Shown here piece after piece: positions 29,215 to 39,020 of a DNA stretch of 64,000 nt (position 1 is its first letter; every line of letters starts with the position of its first letter). This DNA is from Brenneria rubrifaciens (GTDB lineage Bacteria > Pseudomonadota > Gammaproteobacteria > Enterobacterales > Enterobacteriaceae), in the NCBI RefSeq assembly GCF_005484945.1, contig NZ_CP034035.1:1240001-1304000 (forward strand), given 5' to 3'. Position numbers and translations under genes: made by a program. The notes beneath the pieces were generated by a model that made no database searches, was not told the DNA's origin, and saw only the letters and a program-made list of their open reading frames with translations.

Positions 29215-29243
29215 GGAACCGAAACTTGACGAAATGCCACGAA
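29215..29243 (+). promoter_or_regulatory. hrp box (HrpL sigma factor promoter)
   Basis: GGAACC at 29215-29220, a 16-base spacer, then CCACGAA at 29237-29243. This is an exact match to the published consensus GGAACC-N15/16-CCACNNA recognised by the ECF sigma factor HrpL, which drives type III secretion genes in plant-pathogenic bacteria. The box ends 36 bp before the ATG of the next gene, a normal distance. Confidence 0.85.
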
Positions 29244-29279
29244 GTAAACCTGGATAAAACCTAAAATGAGATGAATTAA

Positions 29280-29960
29280 ATGTTTAACCGAGTAGCCTCT
29301 ACAAGCAATACACCATCAATATCTGATGAAGAGAAACCATTGCAAGAGATGATTGATACTATATTCAACGCCATCAACCCCTTGCAGATAGATAAAGATA
29401 GCGGCATCGAACAGCCATTATCACAACTAACCGATTTGCTTAATGGCCGTCTAGGTTTGAAATATGCGGCGGCGTTGAAAGATAAGCTACTCCATACTTA
29501 CTCAGAGGGGATAAAGTTCATAGATAATGATATCGGCATCATTATTAACGTCATAGACGACATCTCCGGGCCTGGAAATTTTTCATTAAAAGATAGTGTC
29601 AAGGAACAAACCCTTAAAGCGATCCAAACCTGTTTGCCCTCTTTTTCTTATGATGACTTCTCTATTTCCGATGAAAGGGATAAAAATAGAGAGTCGATTA
29701 ATTTTAATCGATTACTGCCTACCGTCGGCATGGCGTCTCAGAATTATGGCTACCTGGGCAAAAAATTGCTTTTAGAGGGAACAAAGCAGATTTTACAAGG
29801 CAGCAAGCAGGATGAGCGCTATGAAAAATTTAAAACCGTCATCTTCAACACCGAACCTAATAATGATTCCGTAGAATCCACCCTCATTGATTATTATATG
29901 GACTATAATTTGCGTTTTGGCGATCAGTTAGACGAACCCTTGGATGAAAATAGACCGTAA
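29280..29960 (+). CDS. Unrecognised protein in the predicted HrpL regulon, candidate type III effector
   Basis: A 226-residue soluble protein that I cannot assign to a family. The first 20 residues (MFNRVASTSNTPSISDEEKP) are rich in Ser, Thr and Asn with no acidic residue before position 16, as is common for type III secretion signals. There is no Sec signal peptide and no membrane span. The body is mainly helical by composition, with a C-terminal acidic tail (DQLDEPLDENRP). A perfect hrp box lies just upstream. The gene is isolated, flanked by IS debris and cho, with no chaperone gene next to it. The effector role is inferred from the promoter and N-terminal composition only. Confidence 0.6.
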   Translation: MFNRVASTSNTPSISDEEKPLQEMIDTIFNAINPLQIDKDSGIEQPLSQLTDLLNGRLGLKYAAALKDKLLHTYSEGIKFIDNDIGIIINVIDDISGPGNFSLKDSVKEQTLKAIQTCLPSFSYDDFSISDERDKNRESINFNRLLPTVGMASQNYGYLGKKLLLEGTKQILQGSKQDERYEKFKTVIFNTEPNNDSVESTLIDYYMDYNLRFGDQLDEPLDENRP

Positions 29961-30190
29961 TAACCGGAAGTGTGGCCTTACTGTACTATTTCTCCGTGTT
30001 CACGATCTGCATCCGTACCTGATAATTTATACTCACTTCACGGGCTGTTTAAGCCCGCCGTCCGGGGGGGACATTCCAGATGGAGGGCGTGAGTAACCGA
30101 GATAAAACTGCCTGTACCGCAACCGCTGATATCGTCACAGATCGCGGCTGATATCGGCTAATCATTGAGTGTTGCTCACAGGCATGCGAT

Positions 30191-31063
30191 TCACGTTTTG
30201 TCGCAAAGATCTATAATCTCACAGTCACCGCTAATGACTGGTTTACAAAGAATTTTATAGCCGTTACTGTCGAAACCCGGCGCAGCAATCATTAACTTTC
30301 TTGCCTCATCCAGACTGTTTACCGCACCAAGCCATAGCCAGTGATGAATAATATGATACTGCGTCATATCAGGCCCCTGTTCTCGCAAAGCGATCGGGCC
30401 ATTCCACCTCCAGCACACCACTCTGCTTTGCTCAAGCGCTGAAATCAGACGCTGGTGATGCGCAGCCAGGCTTTCTTTGCCACAACAGGCGCCAGCACAA
30501 CGTTTCAGTGCCGAACGAAAGCAGGGACGCCCCCGACTCAATGGCTCCAGCCCTAATAACCCATAACAGAGTTGATATTGATCAGCGATTGATTGCAGCG
30601 ATTGCAGTGCTGCTCGCCGGTTGGCGAAGAGCCCAAACAAATCCGACTTTTGGTCAAAATCCACCTCTTTGGCGTAAACCACTTCAGGCTTATCCCCCTT
30701 AAGCTGCAATGCACAAAGCTGCTTGTTGCGGCGCAGGCGTTTATTAAATAGCGGTTGCAGCTTTTTAATCAATTGCGCTTCCAGCAACAAGGCCCCTACT
30801 TCTCCTGCGGTTCTAATAAAGCTGATACGCCTGGCCTGGCGCAGCATCGCTGCTTCATCTGGGGTTCGCAAATGCGAAAGCACCCGGCTGCGAATATTCA
30901 CGCTTTTACCAATGTAGAGCGGCAGGGTTTCACTCTCCCCATGAAACACATAAACCCCTGGCAAAGAGGGTAAATCATCAAGGTATTGGCGGAGGTGCTC
31001 TGGATATTGATAAATTGCTGCCGCTTCAAATTCTAGCCTGGGCGCGGCGATGCGTCTGACCAA
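30191..31063 (-). CDS. cho: Cho, UvrC-like excinuclease
   Basis: Makes the 3' incision in nucleotide excision repair with UvrAB, at a site further from the lesion than UvrC. The 290-residue protein has an N-terminal GIY-YIG nuclease domain (LPGVYVFHGESETLPLYIGKSVNIRSRVLSHL, about 34-68, then LLLEAQLIKKLQPLFNKRLRR) and lacks the UvrC C-terminal RNase-H-like and HhH domains, which is what separates Cho from UvrC. A LexA box lies just upstream of the start. It stands alone on the minus strand. Confidence 0.93.
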   Translation of the reverse strand: MVRRIAAPRLEFEAAAIYQYPEHLRQYLDDLPSLPGVYVFHGESETLPLYIGKSVNIRSRVLSHLRTPDEAAMLRQARRISFIRTAGEVGALLLEAQLIKKLQPLFNKRLRRNKQLCALQLKGDKPEVVYAKEVDFDQKSDLFGLFANRRAALQSLQSIADQYQLCYGLLGLEPLSRGRPCFRSALKRCAGACCGKESLAAHHQRLISALEQSRVVCWRWNGPIALREQGPDMTQYHIIHHWLWLGAVNSLDEARKLMIAAPGFDSNGYKILCKPVISGDCEIIDLCDKT

Positions 31064-31078
31064 TTAAATACCCTCGTA

Positions 31079-31094
31079 CTGATTTTTTATACAG
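31079..31094 (-). promoter_or_regulatory. LexA box of cho
   Basis: CTG-N10-CAG (CTG 31079-31081, CAG 31092-31094), with an AT-only spacer, matches the enterobacterial SOS box. It begins 16 bp before the cho start codon on the minus strand. cho is a known member of the SOS regulon. The remaining sequence to 31374 has an AACCGGTTTACCGGTT-like short palindrome and no gene. Confidence 0.88.
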
Positions 31095-31374
31095 TATAGC
31101 GCCGTTAAATGAAGTTTCAAATGACCACAACGAGAACGCCACTCCACAGCAGGTGGTTTCACAGCTCTTTATAATCCTCTGGACGGGAGGGAGGCAGAGG
31201 TAACCGGCCCAACCCCTGGGGCAGTTCAGCAATTAAACAATGGTGGTGGATTAAACCGGTTTACCGGTTCCCCGCTGGCAGTGAGGAGCGAGCATGGGCT
31301 AAAGCCCTGGCACCTATGTTATTCTGTTTATGTCAATTTCAAAGGACATGGACTGATAAGGCGTATCCAGAATA

Positions 31375-34300
31375 ATGAAAAGTTCTTCTAAAGTTATCCT
31401 CTCCGCATGGCAAGATTATTTGAAATGCAGTGGCGCAGAGAGGAGTAAAGTACCAGCCAGTAAGGTGCATGAAGATCATCAGCTCGCGCTCGGTAAAGAA
31501 AACTGTGAGGAGCGTCAGAACGGCGTATCACTGCACATCCCCCCCCAAATGCGTGAAAACTGGCGAAGGCGTTTCGTCAAGTATGGTGATAAGGGTGAGA
31601 TTACCCATATTGAACCCGTCAATCTGCTGTTTCCGCTGCTACGCTGTATCGAGTATGAACGTGGCAAAGCCAACGTGAAATACTTGCCGCTGTTCTCTTT
31701 CCCTCTGCCAAAATCGCTGTTTGAACAAAATAGTCTCTCTTTACTCCTACCGGTCAAAGACGGTCAACAGGTAAGCGCGTTGCCATTCGCTTTCCGGGAG
31801 ATGTTTGGCATTCAGTTGGCAGAGCTGGGTGAAAATCGCCATATGATGAGCATCGTTAGCGCGCTGACCGGTTGCAAATATGACACCTTCGTCCAGGCGT
31901 TAGAAGCGCTTCAATACTGGGTAGCAGAGCAATCGGGCAATAAACACCAGGGGCTGGAAACAGCGTTCAACGCCCTTGTTGCGCCGCTACATAACGAAGA
32001 TTACAACTTGAAGCGCGACGCTGAAGATTTCAGTTGGCTGTGTGACAGTGCCAAAGGCGAGTTCCCACTACTGGAGCAGTACCTCAACCATGTTCATAGC
32101 GAGGAAAATGCCCCGGACAGGTATGAGCTGGTAACCGGCGGCCTGTTTGAGACGCGTCATCCGCTGGGTCACGGACAGATGGAGGCGATTCAGGCGATTA
32201 ATCAGGATGAAACGCTGATCGCGGTACAGGGTGCGCCCGGAACGGGTAAAACTACGTTGTTTAAATCGCTGATCGCCCAGCAGTTAGTGGCCCGCGCGTT
32301 GGCCATCGCCGATGGAAATGACCGCAACCTCGGTATGCTGGTGACTTCGACCGCAATTAAAGCGGTGGAGAATATCATTGACGATCTGCGTAGCGACCCC
32401 GTTACCCGACAGCTTGACTGGCTCTGGTTTCACGGCGGCTCAAAGGATCAGGTACAGAATGAGCTTGCCCGGCTCGATCAACTCATCAGCCGCTGGCGGC
32501 AGGAGAGTTATGATGAACAGAGCCAGCGTGGTTGTTTAGATGTGTTGATCGAACATCGCGCCAGTCTGGATGTTCACTATCGGGCGTACTTGCAAGATAA
32601 GGCTGAGGCGCAGCAGTCCGTTGTCAGTTGCGGGCTGGAGACCACGGCAGTACAACAGCTCCCAGGGCGTTTCGCTGCGAAACTTACCGCGTTTGCCACC
32701 CACGCGCAGCATCAGGGCGTTGACGCCTCACTGGATCACCCCGACGACCTTGACGACTTCGCCTGCCAGTTGGAGCAGCGCCTGCATGGGTTACGCCAGC
32801 AAAAAGCGCGGCGTCAACAGGCCGGGAAAATTTGTCAAACCCTTCGGGCGACCTGGCCGTTGCCGCATAATGTGCAGCAAATCCTGGCCTGGATGGATTC
32901 ACCACTCCGCCCTGCGCTTGAGTGCCATTACCGTGACTATCCACGTAGCGGAATCAAGCGTTATCTGGCCCGTTTGTTCGAAAGAAAATACCCGGCGCGC
33001 TTGCGGCAGATGCGCGCCGCCGCGCCGGAGGATTTTCAGCATTTTAATCTTGCCGCACAGTCCCATCGGCAGTTGGCGGCACTGGCGGATGCCGGAGAAG
33101 CGTTGTCGCAACAGCCGGACGGTCTTCAACTGCTGACACTGCTCCTGCACCCTGAACCTGATGTGCAGCAAGAAGATCGCCTACAAAACCTCAGTATCGA
33201 AGTTGCAGAACTTCAGGCGCAGTGGCGTAAAGTCTTGCATGCACAGCAGGCGGTGGCCCAGCATCAGCAGCGCTATCCCGAAGGCAACTGGTGCGACATT
33301 CTGCGTAAACGCTTCATCGGACAGCACCGTGCGATGTTTGAAGCGGCGATTGGCTATCTTTGGCAGGAGCAGTTGAAGCGAAAATGCGAGCTGGAAGAGG
33401 TGCTGAATCACTGGCGGGCGTTGGTCAGCGGACGCCAAAGCGCGGGTTACTATCGCTGGCTGGATAAGCTGGATGAATTCTATTGCGCGCTGTCGCTGGT
33501 GTATCCGGTGATGGCGACCACGCTGGTATCCGCCTGGAAGATGGCGGGATATCGCAAGCTGGATCAACTCAAGGGGCACAAGCCCTGGCATCTGGCCCTG
33601 TGTGATGAGGCAGGCATGATTTCGGTTGAATCGCTGGTTCCGCTGCTGTGCCGCAGCGAGAAAGCGATGATAGTCGGCGATCCGTTGCAAATCGAGCCGA
33701 TCCGTAATCTCTCTGAAAACCTACAAGCGCAACTGCGAGAGCGCCACTTTGCAGACAACAACACGCTGTATGAGCGGGTTTCGCCCGCTACCGTCACCGG
33801 TTGGCACCGCGCCGCTGGCACGCTTTCAGGCCGGGTGGATGAGATTGGCAGCGGCATTATTCTTGATGAGCATCGGCGATGCCAGAAGCCGATCGCCGAT
33901 CTCTTTATCCGGCTGGCCGGCTATCGTGGCGTGACGGTGGAAACCACGCCGCCTGCCGAACGCATCGCCAAAGCCTTTGAGAAAGCGGGCGGACATCATT
34001 TAATGTTCTACAGCGTTGAAGGTCGGAAAGGTGACGTGGTTAACACCAACCTTGACGAAGTCGATGCCATTGAGCAGTTGCTGGATAAGTTGGAAGAAGC
34101 GGGCTATGACTTGACCACAGATATCGGTATCGTCACTCCCTACACCAACCAGAAAGCATTGCTGATCAAGCGCCTCGCTGAGCGCATGAATCATTGGCGG
34201 AAAAACTGTATCGGCACTGTGCATCAGTTCCAGGGCGTCGGTTTTGAGGTCATCATTTATAGCTCGGTGATTTTTCATCCCCTTGATTACACCAGTTTTC

Positions 34301-34977
34301 AAAATGACTCGCCTAACCTACTGAACGTAGTCGTTTCACGCGCCAAACAGCAATTTATCGTCGTCGGCAATCATCACCGGCTGCGACAGGCGGGCAACTA
34401 TCTCAAGGTGCTCGCCGACAGCGTTGCAGAAGATTTTCTTCTTGAGCAGGGCAGCCAGCATCCGCAGTTTGCCAGCCTGAGCCAGACGCCGCGTTTGCAG
34501 CGTTACTATCGAGACTGCGAACATATTGCCGCATTTAGCGCGCTGGCGGCGCAAAGTGAACAGGAGATGATTGTGATAACGCCGTGGATCCGACGGGGCG
34601 GTAAACGGTATCAGCGACCTGAACTGGCGCAACTGGTGGCTACGCAGCAGCGCGGTGTGAGAGTAAGGGTTTATTACGGTTATTATCATCAACGCTTAGA
34701 TCGTGCTGATGATAATGACGAGGCGCTGGTTGCCGAGTATTGCGAACGACTTGGAAAAGAGAACGTGATCCGTCTGATGGAAGGCACCCACGAAAAAGTG
34801 CTGATGATCGATGGCCGCTACGTTGTCCTCGGCAGTTGGAACTGGCTTTCCCACGGTTACCACGATAGCTGTCAGCGCAGCGAGCCGTTGAGTAATGCCA
34901 TTCGTCATGAGATAAGCGCTGAACTGGATGACGTTTCGCTTGTAAATGAACTTAGAGAACGTCTGGGGCTGGATTAA
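31375..34977 (+). CDS. SF1 helicase-phospholipase D fusion, Mokosh type II-like defence protein
   Basis: A 1200-residue protein. The helicase core is of the COG1112/Upf1-like superfamily 1 kind: Walker A GAPGTGKTT (286-294), Walker B CDEAG (743-747), motif III GDPLQIEP (768-775), then GIVTPYTNQKALL, GTVHQFQGVGFEVIIYSS and LNVVVSRAKQQFIVVGN. Between Walker A and B lies a long coiled-coil-like insertion (about 380-700). The C-terminus is a phospholipase D nuclease domain with one HKD motif, His1139-x-Lys1141-x4-Asp1146, followed by GSWNW. A single-gene COG1112 helicase plus PLD is the described make-up of Mokosh type II (MkoC), an anti-phage system. It could also be a related uncharacterised fusion. 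It lies in a defence-rich accessory region. Confidence 0.75.
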   Translation: MKSSSKVILSAWQDYLKCSGAERSKVPASKVHEDHQLALGKENCEERQNGVSLHIPPQMRENWRRRFVKYGDKGEITHIEPVNLLFPLLRCIEYERGKANVKYLPLFSFPLPKSLFEQNSLSLLLPVKDGQQVSALPFAFREMFGIQLAELGENRHMMSIVSALTGCKYDTFVQALEALQYWVAEQSGNKHQGLETAFNALVAPLHNEDYNLKRDAEDFSWLCDSAKGEFPLLEQYLNHVHSEENAPDRYELVTGGLFETRHPLGHGQMEAIQAINQDETLIAVQGAPGTGKTTLFKSLIAQQLVARALAIADGNDRNLGMLVTSTAIKAVENIIDDLRSDPVTRQLDWLWFHGGSKDQVQNELARLDQLISRWRQESYDEQSQRGCLDVLIEHRASLDVHYRAYLQDKAEAQQSVVSCGLETTAVQQLPGRFAAKLTAFATHAQHQGVDASLDHPDDLDDFACQLEQRLHGLRQQKARRQQAGKICQTLRATWPLPHNVQQILAWMDSPLRPALECHYRDYPRSGIKRYLARLFERKYPARLRQMRAAAPEDFQHFNLAAQSHRQLAALADAGEALSQQPDGLQLLTLLLHPEPDVQQEDRLQNLSIEVAELQAQWRKVLHAQQAVAQHQQRYPEGNWCDILRKRFIGQHRAMFEAAIGYLWQEQLKRKCELEEVLNHWRALVSGRQSAGYYRWLDKLDEFYCALSLVYPVMATTLVSAWKMAGYRKLDQLKGHKPWHLALCDEAGMISVESLVPLLCRSEKAMIVGDPLQIEPIRNLSENLQAQLRERHFADNNTLYERVSPATVTGWHRAAGTLSGRVDEIGSGIILDEHRRCQKPIADLFIRLAGYRGVTVETTPPAERIAKAFEKAGGHHLMFYSVEGRKGDVVNTNLDEVDAIEQLLDKLEEAGYDLTTDIGIVTPYTNQKALLIKRLAERMNHWRKNCIGTVHQFQGVGFEVIIYSSVIFHPLDYTSFQNDSPNLLNVVVSRAKQQFIVVGNHHRLRQAGNYLKVLADSVAEDFLLEQGSQHPQFASLSQTPRLQRYYRDCEHIAAFSALAAQSEQEMIVITPWIRRGGKRYQRPELAQLVATQQRGVRVRVYYGYYHQRLDRADDNDEALVAEYCERLGKENVIRLMEGTHEKVLMIDGRYVVLGSWNWLSHGYHDSCQRSEPLSNAIRHEISAELDDVSLVNELRERLGLD

Positions 34978-35005
34978 TTTCAGCGTTCAGCGAGGTCCCC
35001 CCCGC

Positions 35006-35024
35006 GAGCGGACTACCTCCGCTC
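35006..35024 (+). other. Hairpin after the helicase gene
   Basis: GAGCGGA and TCCGCTC form a perfect 7-bp stem with a 5-base loop 29 bp after the stop codon. No T run follows directly, so termination is uncertain. From here to 35360 I see no gene and no recognisable element. Confidence 0.35.
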
Positions 35025-35369
35025 CGGTGGATTTATTCACATCCGCCCTCTTTATAATAGGTTCTAGGCACATCAACGAAGGGTTATTGAGTCAGGTTTC
35101 CAACGGGTAATTTTCAGTGGGGTTCCTCTTGTTGCCTCACTAACCGTCTGACGAATCGCCATTTTCCCTTTAACCTGATGTGGTGTTATTGCCCCTGTTT
35201 GTGACAAATCCGTTTCAATGGAGCAACCCGTACCAGGTGCTATCTGCTGCGCTGTCTCATCAAAGCGGGAAAAGCAATATCGTCATCACCTGATATACCG
35301 CATTTCCCTTGTACGGCACGACCATTTGATGGCTGACTGGTTTATGACTTAAATGTGTTGTAATGGCGT

Positions 35370-35590
35370 TTTTCAATGTAAGCATCGATGACTTTTCATC
35401 TATTTCAAATGAACGGGAAAAGCAGACTGTTTTCCTTGCCGGACGTTTAATGTGAATGCATAAATTATGGCGTGCCACTCAATTCGCTGCGTGAATATCT
35501 TACCTGTCAGGTGTTTTTCTGACGCTATTTCTCGTGTGTAGCTGCCCCAGTCATCGGTGGTGAAAAAACCAATATGTGCTGACACTATCG
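35370..35590 (-). pseudogene. IS1-family InsB C-terminal remnant
   Basis: The minus strand reads IGFFTTDDWGSYTREI, EKHLTGKIFTQRIE, then after a frameshift RHNLCIHIKRPARKTVCFSRS, matching the end of IS1-type InsB transposases. Start, N-terminal half and inverted repeats are missing and at least one frameshift is present, so it is inactive. It interrupts the decayed integrase fragment to its right. Confidence 0.7.
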
Positions 35591-35639
35591 GCAGGCAACT
35601 TCAAGAGTGACTGTCATAAAACGTATCCTTGAAAGTGAA

Positions 35640-35790
35640 AACTTTATCAAGGACCAGAGACGTGAACCAGTAGGATTAACGTGATACACCGTGTGAATCG
35701 GATAGTTTTATGGGGGTAACGGGAGGTTTTAAGTTGCGGATTTTAGTGTCGTTAAGGGAAATATGCGGGTCACTCCTTTATCGAACCGGG
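35640..35790 (-). pseudogene. P4-type integrase remnant (N-terminus only)
   Basis: The minus strand reads LNDTKIRNLKPPVTPIKLSDSHG and, after a small deletion, VNPTGSRLW. This corresponds to the intact integrase at 55561-56829 (SLNDSKIRNLKSSAKPFKVSDSHGLY and INPGGSRLW). The start codon ATG has become ATT and the rest of the gene is gone. The upstream DNA up to 35940 is also homologous to that of the intact integrase, so the whole block is a decayed direct repeat of 56700-57007. Confidence 0.85.
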
Positions 35791-35924
35791 AAGACCCCAA
35801 ATCTGACCACCATTTTTCCCCGATGCGGAGGGAAAACTAGAAACATATCGGGAAGGAATTTCACGCTAACCTGTTGAATCAATGTACAAATAAAGATTCG
35901 TAAAGACGCATGAAAACAGGAAAA

Positions 35925-35940
35925 TGGCTCCTCTGACTGG
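35925..35940 (-). other. tRNA-Asn 3'-end attachment site, left copy
   Basis: On the minus strand CCAGTCAGAGGAGCCA equals the last 16 bases, with CCA, of enterobacterial tRNA-Asn as I know it. Sequence on the tRNA side diverges from tRNA-Asn at once, so it is an att repeat and not a functional tRNA. It is part of a 33-bp run (35908-35940) identical to 56975-57007. The stretch from 35941 to 36425 holds short degenerate frames but no gene I can support. Confidence 0.85.
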
Positions 35941-36425
35941 GATCGCCTTTGCCAGTAACTGGCTAATAAGTAAGCTATCTCAGGAGGGCTGTCCTGTCAA
36001 GACCACCAGAGTGACCCCCAAATTGAACGATGTTTATACGGCAAGAGTGCGGCAAGTAAAGGGGTATGAGATGAGGTACTTATCAAGCGTTGGTCGATCA
36101 ACACGCCAGGCGGCTTAAAAGCAAGATCTCTCTAACCGTACCCTCGTCATCAAGTTGTCAGGCTGATACAATTCAGGGCATCGTTTAGTGCAACCAAACC
36201 ATCCGTCAGTAAGAGTCGCATCTCCGTAAACGCCATAAATACAGTGTTTCATATCCTTCCCTGAGGCAGGGCAATGGTCGAACCGAACGTCAAAAATAGC
36301 GACCATGATTTTGCTGGCAGCTATGAAAAATGGGATCAAAACCTGTCTCATTGCGCTTGTGACCGACTTTCTGATGGCGTTGGGTTAATCCCAGCGACAA
36401 TTAAATCCGAGGAACAGATCCAACA

Positions 36426-39020
36426 ATGCCGTCCCCTAAACTTACACTAGCCCGCCTTGAAAGCCTGCTGTTGACCGCGTGTGATGATCTGCGCGGCAAT
36501 ATGGACGCCAGTGAATACAAGGAATACATATTTGGTATGTTGTTCCTTAAGCGCGCCAGCGACCTGTTCGATCAGCGTCGTGAAGAAATCAGAAAAGAAG
36601 GTAAAGCTGCTGGCTTGTCTGAAGCTGACATCACCCTCAATCTGGAAGATCCGGACCAGTATTTCGGCAAATACTTTTACGTTCCGCCGCGTGCGCGCTG
36701 GAACGACCCCTGGATAAATGCAGCGGGCAAGCCTCAACCTGCACTAAAACACGTCAAAGACAACGTGGGCTCCGCGCTTACCAAAGCTTTGGAGGAACTG
36801 GAAGACTGTAACACTGACGCCCTGCAGGATGTGCTTAAGGGCACCATCAACTTCAACCGCAAGATTGGCCAGAACACACTTGATGACGATACCCTGGTTG
36901 ATTTTATCCAGAACTTCGAAAAGATTCCGCTTCGGGATGATGATTTTGAATTCCCTGACCTGCTCGGTGCTGCCTATGAATGGCTTATTAAGCACTTCGC
37001 CGATTCAGCAGGCAAGAAGGCGGGTGAGTTCTACACTCCGGCAGAGGTGGTGCGCATCTGCGTCGAGATTTGTGACCCACAGGCAGGAATGAGCGTCTAC
37101 GATCCGACGGTAGGCTCGGGTGGTATGTTGATTCAGGCGCGCGATTATCTGCGTGAGTGTGGTGCAGATGCCAGCGAACTGTCGCTTAACGGACAGGAAA
37201 AGATGGGCACTACATGGTCTATCTGCAAGATGAATATGCTGTTGCACGGAATCTCGCACGCCGATATCCGTAACGCCGATACGCTTGTTGACCCGCGGCA
37301 TAAAGCGGAAAATAACGAACTCAGGCGCTTTGACCGCGTGCTGGCTAATCCCCCTTTCAGCCAGAACTACGTGCGCAGCCAGTCTAAAGATGATGGCACG
37401 GGGACCAAGAAAAAAGTCCCCATCGCCTACCCTGGCCGTTTCCACGTATGGATGCCGGAAAAAGGTAAAAAAGCCGATCTGATGTTCGTACAGCACATGT
37501 TAGCAGTGCTCAAAAGCGATGGACGTATGGCCACCGTGATGCCGCATGGCGTACTGTTCCGCGGCGGAGAGGAGCGCGAGGCGCGCCAGTATTTTATTGA
37601 GCGCGGCTATCTTGAAGCTGTGATCGGTCTGCCTGGCAATCTGTTTTACGGTACCGGTATCCCAGCCTGCATTCTGGTACTCAACAAGGCGGGTGCAGCA
37701 GAGCGTAAGCATGTGCTGTTTATTAACGCCGATCGCGAATACCGTGAAGGCAAGGCGCAGAATCACCTGCGACCGGAAGATATCGACAAAATTGTTCAGG
37801 CTTATCGTGCCGGGCAAGATATCCCGGCCTACGCTAAACGCGTGGGGATAGCGGATATCGAGGCCGAGGACTACAACTGCAACATCCGTCGCTATGTTGA
37901 TAACGCTCCGCCGCCAGAACCGCATGATGTACGTGCTCATCTGAACGGTGGCGTACCAGTCAGCGAAGTGAATGCCCTTGGCCATTTCTGGCTGAACTAT
38001 GTTGGTCTGCGGGAGAGCTGCTTTGTGCCGCGTGCCGACAGCGAGTTTTCAGGCAATGGAGCGGTGGCTTACGTCGATTTTTCATCAGCGTTGCAAGACA
38101 AACGTGCTATCGCCGAACATATTAATATCCATCCTGGCGTTTCGGAGCGACAAGCGCAATTTATGGCCGGGCTGCAAAGCTGGTGGCAGCTATACCTTCC
38201 CGTGGTTGAAGCGCTGGCGCCCGATGCGAATAACCAACAGGCCAAGGCCACCAATGTGTATCAGATGCGTGCCACTCTGCTCGACAGCATTGAACGCACC
38301 TTTGCCAGTCAGCATCTGCTCAATCACTATCAGGTGCGGGGCGCCTTCGCCAACTACTTCAAACTGCTTGCCTCTGATTTTAAATCTATCGCTGCCAGTG
38401 GCTGGGGCCCTGAGCTGATCCCCGATCAGGACATCCTTCAAAGTCAGTTCCCGCAGGTGCTGACTGAGCTGGAGCAGCAATATGCCCGTCTGGCTGAACT
38501 GCAGGCGTTGTTTGCCGCTGCAGGCGAAGAGGACTTTGAAGATAATGATGATACTGGCGTACTGCCTGCCGACGAAGTTAAGGCCCTGAAAGCCAGCCTT
38601 AAAGAAGCCAGGGGTATGGTGAAACTTGCTAGGCGCGATAGCGCCTTTGGTAACTGGCAAAGCCACCAGCAGGAGGTAGCTCGTATTGAAGCGCAATTGG
38701 CCCGACATAAGGCTCTGGAAGACGAAGCAAAATCACTGAAGGTAGCGATTAAATCCACCGAGTCGAAAAAGTATGAACTGGTTGAGCAAGCGCGTCTGAA
38801 TATCAGTAAAGATGACGCGAAGAAGGTTATTGTCGAACGATTAGGCAACGCGCTATTTGACAGTTATCGCCAGTATTTGCGTGCCGATCAACGTGCCTGC
38901 ATTGCAGCGATCGAAAATCTGTGGAGTAAGTACGCGGTCACGGCTAAGCAGATTGAGGCCGAGCGTGATGAGGCAGCCAAAGCCTTGCAGGCGTTTTTGG
39001 TGGAGTTGGGTTATGAGTGA
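36426..39020 (+). CDS. hsdM: Type I restriction-modification methyltransferase subunit HsdM
   Basis: N6-adenine methyltransferase that with HsdS protects, and with HsdR restricts, DNA. N-terminal HsdM helical domain (about 8-150, [35 protein letters not shown]), SAM motif [10 protein letters not shown] (226-234) and catalytic NPPF (308-311). At 864 residues it is much longer than the usual 500-550: residues from about 490 form an extra helical, partly coiled-coil region ([35 protein letters not shown]). Longer HsdM proteins of this type are common in operons with DUF1016 genes. It overlaps hsdS by 8 bp. Confidence 0.95.
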   Translation: MPSPKLTLARLESLLLTACDDLRGNMDASEYKEYIFGMLFLKRASDLFDQRREEIRKEGKAAGLSEADITLNLEDPDQYFGKYFYVPPRARWNDPWINAAGKPQPALKHVKDNVGSALTKALEELEDCNTDALQDVLKGTINFNRKIGQNTLDDDTLVDFIQNFEKIPLRDDDFEFPDLLGAAYEWLIKHFADSAGKKAGEFYTPAEVVRICVEICDPQAGMSVYDPTVGSGGMLIQARDYLRECGADASELSLNGQEKMGTTWSICKMNMLLHGISHADIRNADTLVDPRHKAENNELRRFDRVLANPPFSQNYVRSQSKDDGTGTKKKVPIAYPGRFHVWMPEKGKKADLMFVQHMLAVLKSDGRMATVMPHGVLFRGGEEREARQYFIERGYLEAVIGLPGNLFYGTGIPACILVLNKAGAAERKHVLFINADREYREGKAQNHLRPEDIDKIVQAYRAGQDIPAYAKRVGIADIEAEDYNCNIRRYVDNAPPPEPHDVRAHLNGGVPVSEVNALGHFWLNYVGLRESCFVPRADSEFSGNGAVAYVDFSSALQDKRAIAEHINIHPGVSERQAQFMAGLQSWWQLYLPVVEALAPDANNQQAKATNVYQMRATLLDSIERTFASQHLLNHYQVRGAFANYFKLLASDFKSIAASGWGPELIPDQDILQSQFPQVLTELEQQYARLAELQALFAAAGEEDFEDNDDTGVLPADEVKALKASLKEARGMVKLARRDSAFGNWQSHQQEVARIEAQLARHKALEDEAKSLKVAIKSTESKKYELVEQARLNISKDDAKKVIVERLGNALFDSYRQYLRADQRACIAAIENLWSKYAVTAKQIEAERDEAAKALQAFLVELGYE

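Noticed and set aside
36115..36351. Small minus-strand frame of 78 codons before hsdM
   Set aside because: No ribosome site, no recognisable domain, and it lies in a degenerate stretch beside the att repeat; probably debris.
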